Positions 35,622 through 38,647 of a stretch of 38,647 nt of DNA are shown here, one piece after another. This DNA comes from a virus. Both the position numbers and the translations under genes were made by a program. The notes beneath the pieces are model-generated. The model searched no databases and was not told the DNA's origin. It saw only the letters and a program-made list of their open reading frames with translations. Each line of letters begins with the position of its first letter. Position 1 is the first letter of the stretch. The stretch covers positions 1 through 38,647 of IMG/VR virus record IMGVR_UViG_3300047333_000045, one strand, 5' to 3'.

Positions 35622-38170
35622 TGGTATTTGAAATCGAAGAAGAACCTATAGAAGAAACTCAAAGTCCTCAAGAAGGTAATTTCGTTATCGAAGATGAAAA
35701 ACCTGTTAGTGAGCCTTCTTTTCTTGAAAATTACTTTAATACCAAACAATCAATTAGAGAATCCGAATATCAAGCACAAAAGACTTTTGGTAAAGGTTTA
35801 GTACGTGGTGCTACTTTGGGATATGTCAATAGATATAAACCTTATCAAGCTGAAGAGGGCGAAGAAGCTGCCTTATGGCCTGGTGAGATAGCTGGTGAAG
35901 GTCTACCTGCTTTACCTATCTTTGCAGCAAGTAGTTATCTGCTTCCTGCTGTATATGGTTTATCTACTCTAGGTACGATTGCAACAGGTGCAACAGCTGG
36001 AGCTATTACAGGTGGTGCGTTAGAGGCTGGAAAAGAATACATACAAAAAGGTGAATTAAAACCTGGTGAAATTGCTAAACATGCTGCTATTGGTGCTGCA
36101 ACAGATTTAGGTTTTCAAGCACTCATTTATGGTGTTCGATCTCTTGCAAGATGGCTTAAAAGTCTCACACCCTCACAGCAAAAGCAGTTTGTAATAAATA
36201 AAACAATACCGCCTGGCATGGACCCAATCGAGTATTCCTATTGGGAAAATGAAGTTACTCCTAAGATGCAAGAATTCGCTAAGCAAAAATACGAACAAGC
36301 TTATCAAACTTCAAAAGCTGAAGCAGAAAGAATATATCAAAATAAGTTAGCTAATGTGAAAGCGGAACATGAAAACGATTTGTTAGCTATCCAGGAACGT
36401 AATAGTAGACAACCTGAAGTAGATTCAGAAAGAGCTTATCAACAAAAATTAGAAAATGTCAAAGCTCAACATGAAAATGAACAATTAGCAAATAATGAAT
36501 ATAATAGAAAACTTGAACAAATCGAAGCAGAGCATAAAGATTTAATTCAGCAAATAGAACAAGAAAATACTAAAGCGCAAAAAACGTTTCAAGAAGCTGA
36601 AGAGAATTTTAAAAAGCAAAAAACACGTAACGATCTCGTTCAAAATGCTATTACACCGGAAGAAACTACAGCCGAATCTTTGACAGGAAGAGTATCAAAT
36701 AATATCGTAGATAGAAACATTCGTCCACAAGCCCCATTTCAAACTCCCACTCCTTTACAATCTTCAGTAGGCGAGATCTTCCATACTCACGCCTATACTG
36801 ATCCTATCATGGCCGGAAGAATTAATGTTAAGGCCATACGAGCTAATGACTCTTATGATTACGGAGAAGTTCAAAAAGCCTACCGCGAAAGTGATAGATT
36901 AAATTCTAATGTTATTACTGAACATCCATCATTAGGCCAAGAACTTGTTAAAACACGCGATGATTTGATGAAAATACCTCACCGTTCCCCACCACAAGAA
37001 ACAGAATTGACAGTAATTAATAAACTTTTAAAAGCAATGGCAGAATTAGATGAATCCGGAAATGTTTTATTTTACAAACCTATAGAAAGCAAAGTACTTT
37101 CAGAACAAGCTAAAGTATTAAGATATTATCAAGATTTTGATTTTGCTCATGGGAATCCAAAAGGTCTTTATAGCAGAACAACTAATCAAATAGAAAATGC
37201 TGTGGAAAATGCTTCGATATCTTTTGACAATGGTACAGGAGTAGCAGCTTCACGTAAAGCCAGACAATTGCGAAGAATATGGGAAAATGAATATCAAAAT
37301 GATGTTGTTCGTCCTTTTCGTAATACTTCAAATGAAGCTTATGAAAGTCTCTTCAATAAAACTCTCAGCCCTGAGGATTATTTAGTTGTAGATAGAGTTT
37401 TATCCAAATCCAATGCTGGACAATTGGTTTCTAATGCTAATAAGAGAGCCTTAGTAGAAAATAAACTTTCTAAATATTTCAAAGAACCTAGTAGATATAA
37501 ACTTCCAGAGTTCAAAAATGATCTAGATAAACTTTCTTCTGTCATTAACAACGAAGAAAGGCAACAGATAGAACAGGCGTTTATTGAATATAATAAAACT
37601 TCTCATATTCCTGCAAAGAAAGTCTCCCCTCTGGAACAACCTAAGCAACCAAAGTTAAAAGAAGTTCCTAAATTGGAACCTAAACCCCGAAGAGAAATAA
37701 ATGAAGTTAAACTTCCTGCTAAAGAGAAACCTGCGCCTTCATCAAAAGAAATAACTCAAGTTAAATTACCTACTAAGGAAGAGCCTAAAATAACTCCTGA
37801 AATGAGAATTGCATCTAAAATGATGGGTATCACACCTGAGCAAGCTATGGCTAAAATGAACACTATTACAGGTGTTAGAGAAATTAAAAAAATACTTCCT
37901 AAAGGTAACTTTGAAACAGCTTCTCATTATAAAATGAAAAACATTCTTTCAAATGGTAAAGCTCATATCGAAGGAACAGGCTACGAGTTGGGAGATAGAG
38001 TAAATGCCAACTATGATCTGGTAGCAGAATTGATAGGAAAAGAAGAAACTGAGACTCTTCTCAAAGACTTAAATAAAATAGGAAAGAGTGAGGCAAGATT
38101 AAAAAAAACCGGAGATCTTATATTCAAATCTTCCGTTCTCAAATTCCTCTTATCTCATGGTCTATTCTAA
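35621..38170 (+). CDS. large ejection/internal virion protein
   Basis: An 849-residue protein. The acidic N-terminus is followed by a hydrophobic region at about residues 95-150 (ALPIFAASSYLLPAVYGLST; GTIATGATAGAITGGALEAG) able to span a membrane. Then come a long coiled coil (residues 210-340), a helical middle, a Pro/Lys-rich linker at 665-715 (KEVPKLEPKPRREINEVKLP), and a helical end (MRIASKMMGITPEQAMAKM). This fits the largest of three ejection proteins that form a DNA channel across the envelope. No lysozyme-like Glu-Asp domain could be identified. Last plus gene; it converges with the rtcB cassette with no visible terminator. Confidence 0.75.
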   Translation: MVFEIEEEPIEETQSPQEGNFVIEDEKPVSEPSFLENYFNTKQSIRESEYQAQKTFGKGLVRGATLGYVNRYKPYQAEEGEEAALWPGEIAGEGLPALPIFAASSYLLPAVYGLSTLGTIATGATAGAITGGALEAGKEYIQKGELKPGEIAKHAAIGAATDLGFQALIYGVRSLARWLKSLTPSQQKQFVINKTIPPGMDPIEYSYWENEVTPKMQEFAKQKYEQAYQTSKAEAERIYQNKLANVKAEHENDLLAIQERNSRQPEVDSERAYQQKLENVKAQHENEQLANNEYNRKLEQIEAEHKDLIQQIEQENTKAQKTFQEAEENFKKQKTRNDLVQNAITPEETTAESLTGRVSNNIVDRNIRPQAPFQTPTPLQSSVGEIFHTHAYTDPIMAGRINVKAIRANDSYDYGEVQKAYRESDRLNSNVITEHPSLGQELVKTRDDLMKIPHRSPPQETELTVINKLLKAMAELDESGNVLFYKPIESKVLSEQAKVLRYYQDFDFAHGNPKGLYSRTTNQIENAVENASISFDNGTGVAASRKARQLRRIWENEYQNDVVRPFRNTSNEAYESLFNKTLSPEDYLVVDRVLSKSNAGQLVSNANKRALVENKLSKYFKEPSRYKLPEFKNDLDKLSSVINNEERQQIEQAFIEYNKTSHIPAKKVSPLEQPKQPKLKEVPKLEPKPRREINEVKLPAKEKPAPSSKEITQVKLPTKEEPKITPEMRIASKMMGITPEQAMAKMNTITGVREIKKILPKGNFETASHYKMKNILSNGKAHIEGTGYELGDRVNANYDLVAELIGKEETETLLKDLNKIGKSEARLKKTGDLIFKSSVLKFLLSHGLF

Positions 38171-38262
38171 AGTATAGTCTTATCAGTTGTATCCAATCCA
38201 AATAGCCAAGTTATAAAATATAACACTGCAGCCATGCCTAATATATCTAAAATAAAAATCAT
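38167..38262 (-). CDS. 31-residue membrane micro-protein downstream of rtcB
   Basis: ATG 38262 lies one base after the rtcB stop (TAGTATG), with AAGGAT just upstream. MIFILDILGMAAVLYFITWL, then FGLDTTDKTIL: a membrane helix and a short polar tail. It overlaps the end of the plus-strand ejection gene by 4 nt. Direct coupling to rtcB makes it part of the same cassette; role unknown. Confidence 0.6.
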   Translation of the reverse strand: MIFILDILGMAAVLYFITWLFGLDTTDKTIL

Positions 38263-38263
38263 A

Positions 38264-38647
38264 CTAATCCTTATATGGGTCAATTATATCATCAGCCATA
38301 CAGACACCTATTGGCTTTAACGTATGGATTATTTTTATCGTTTCTTGGTGAGCTTGCAAAACTTCTTCGATCCTTTTGTAGGCAAACGGAGACTCGTCAA
38401 GATCGCCTCCGCGGACCTCGACGCCAGCTCTTTGCATATACGCTTCATGTTCCTCTCTTCTGACAAGTCCTTCTGTAAGTTGCTTGCCTGTCTTTCTACA
38501 TCTTTTCCCCCTGGCTTGAGTTCTTCCAAGGAGACGGCCTGCTCCATGAATAGTGGAGTACAAGGAGGTTCTGGATTCAGTGGATTCAACCCCTTCCAGG
38601 ATAACTGATATATCCCCCATAGACCCCCCAACAAACCCCTTTTGACC
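38264..38647 (-). CDS. rtcB: RtcB RNA ligase, C-terminal part (runs off window end)
   Basis: The last 127 residues of RtcB. The open frame at the window edge reads GQKGFVGGSMGDISVILEGV, the usual G-x-x-GSMG block. STIHGAGRLLGRTQARGK follows, where the His of HGAGR is the GMP-accepting residue and RTQA is conserved. The end is ESPFAYKRIEEVLQAHQETI with IKIIHTLKPIGVCMADD, matching the AYK-x-I...H-T-L-x-x-x-G-V tail. Same strand and family as the fragment at 1-265. The two parts do not overlap and together lack about 190-260 central residues. Whole-gene continuity would need a missing length of 3n+2 bases. Confidence 0.93.
   Translation of the reverse strand, partial: GQKGFVGGSMGDISVILEGVESTESRTSLYSTIHGAGRLLGRTQARGKRCRKTGKQLTEGLVRREEHEAYMQRAGVEVRGGDLDESPFAYKRIEEVLQAHQETIKIIHTLKPIGVCMADDIIDPYKD

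Noticed and set aside
1-38647. Possible direct terminal repeat: TTTGACC at 14-20 and at 38641-38647
   Set aside because: Only 7 bases match, the flanks differ, and both ends lie inside rtcB; chance is the simplest reading.

Overview
The window is almost the whole genome of a short-tailed (podovirus-like) tailed phage or closely related phage-like element with AT-rich DNA. It carries small and large terminase, a P22-type portal, a scaffold-like protein, a major capsid protein, a gp10-like tail protein, tail fibres, Cys-rich small proteins and large ejection-type proteins. There is no tail tube, sheath or tape-measure gene. Genes are packed with ATGA/TAATG overlaps and clear Shine-Dalgarno sites, which fits a bacterial host. 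I cannot name the host. No integrase, polymerase, rRNA, tRNA or CRISPR array is visible.

The two ends of the window hold the two halves of one minus-strand gene, the RNA ligase RtcB. The N-terminal 88 residues lie at 265-1 and the C-terminal 127 residues at 38647-38264. The window is therefore best read as a circular or circularly permuted genome opened inside rtcB, with roughly 0.6-0.8 kb missing.

Layout. 1-703 (minus): HTH regulator, small membrane protein, rtcB, followed across the junction by a 31-residue membrane peptide (38167-38262). 853-7372 (plus): fibre and adhesin genes with a coiled-coil protein, then a small lipoprotein and basic micro-proteins, ending in a strong terminator. 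7449-10148 (minus): early recombination operon with YqaJ-type exonuclease, ERF annealing protein and small genes. 10243-13178 (plus): Cro-like regulator, small membrane proteins, replication initiator with internal 11-bp iterons, a protein with an SSB-like C-terminal tip, and a RusA-like resolvase. 13168-14682: small accessory genes on both strands, including a short GroES-like co-chaperonin, a DUF2958 protein, a DUF7249-like protein and an RHH protein. 14858-19819 (plus): terminase genes and many small unknowns. 20134-22660 (plus): portal and two small proteins, then terminator(s). 23036-23896 (minus): two-gene island with its own promoter. 24031-38170 (plus): scaffold, capsid, connectors, tail, fibre and ejection proteins.

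The capsid gene is interrupted by a 678-nt group I intron whose LAGLIDADG endonuclease is encoded on the opposite strand. The replication genes (initiator, SSB-tail protein, no polymerase) suggest that the phage borrows the host replisome. ERF plus YqaJ and the resolvase would handle recombination and concatemers. RtcB and its small partners look like an RNA-repair or counter-defence cassette. A hairpin element, ATGTAAA-GCGGN-TTTACAT, recurs directly in front of three late genes.
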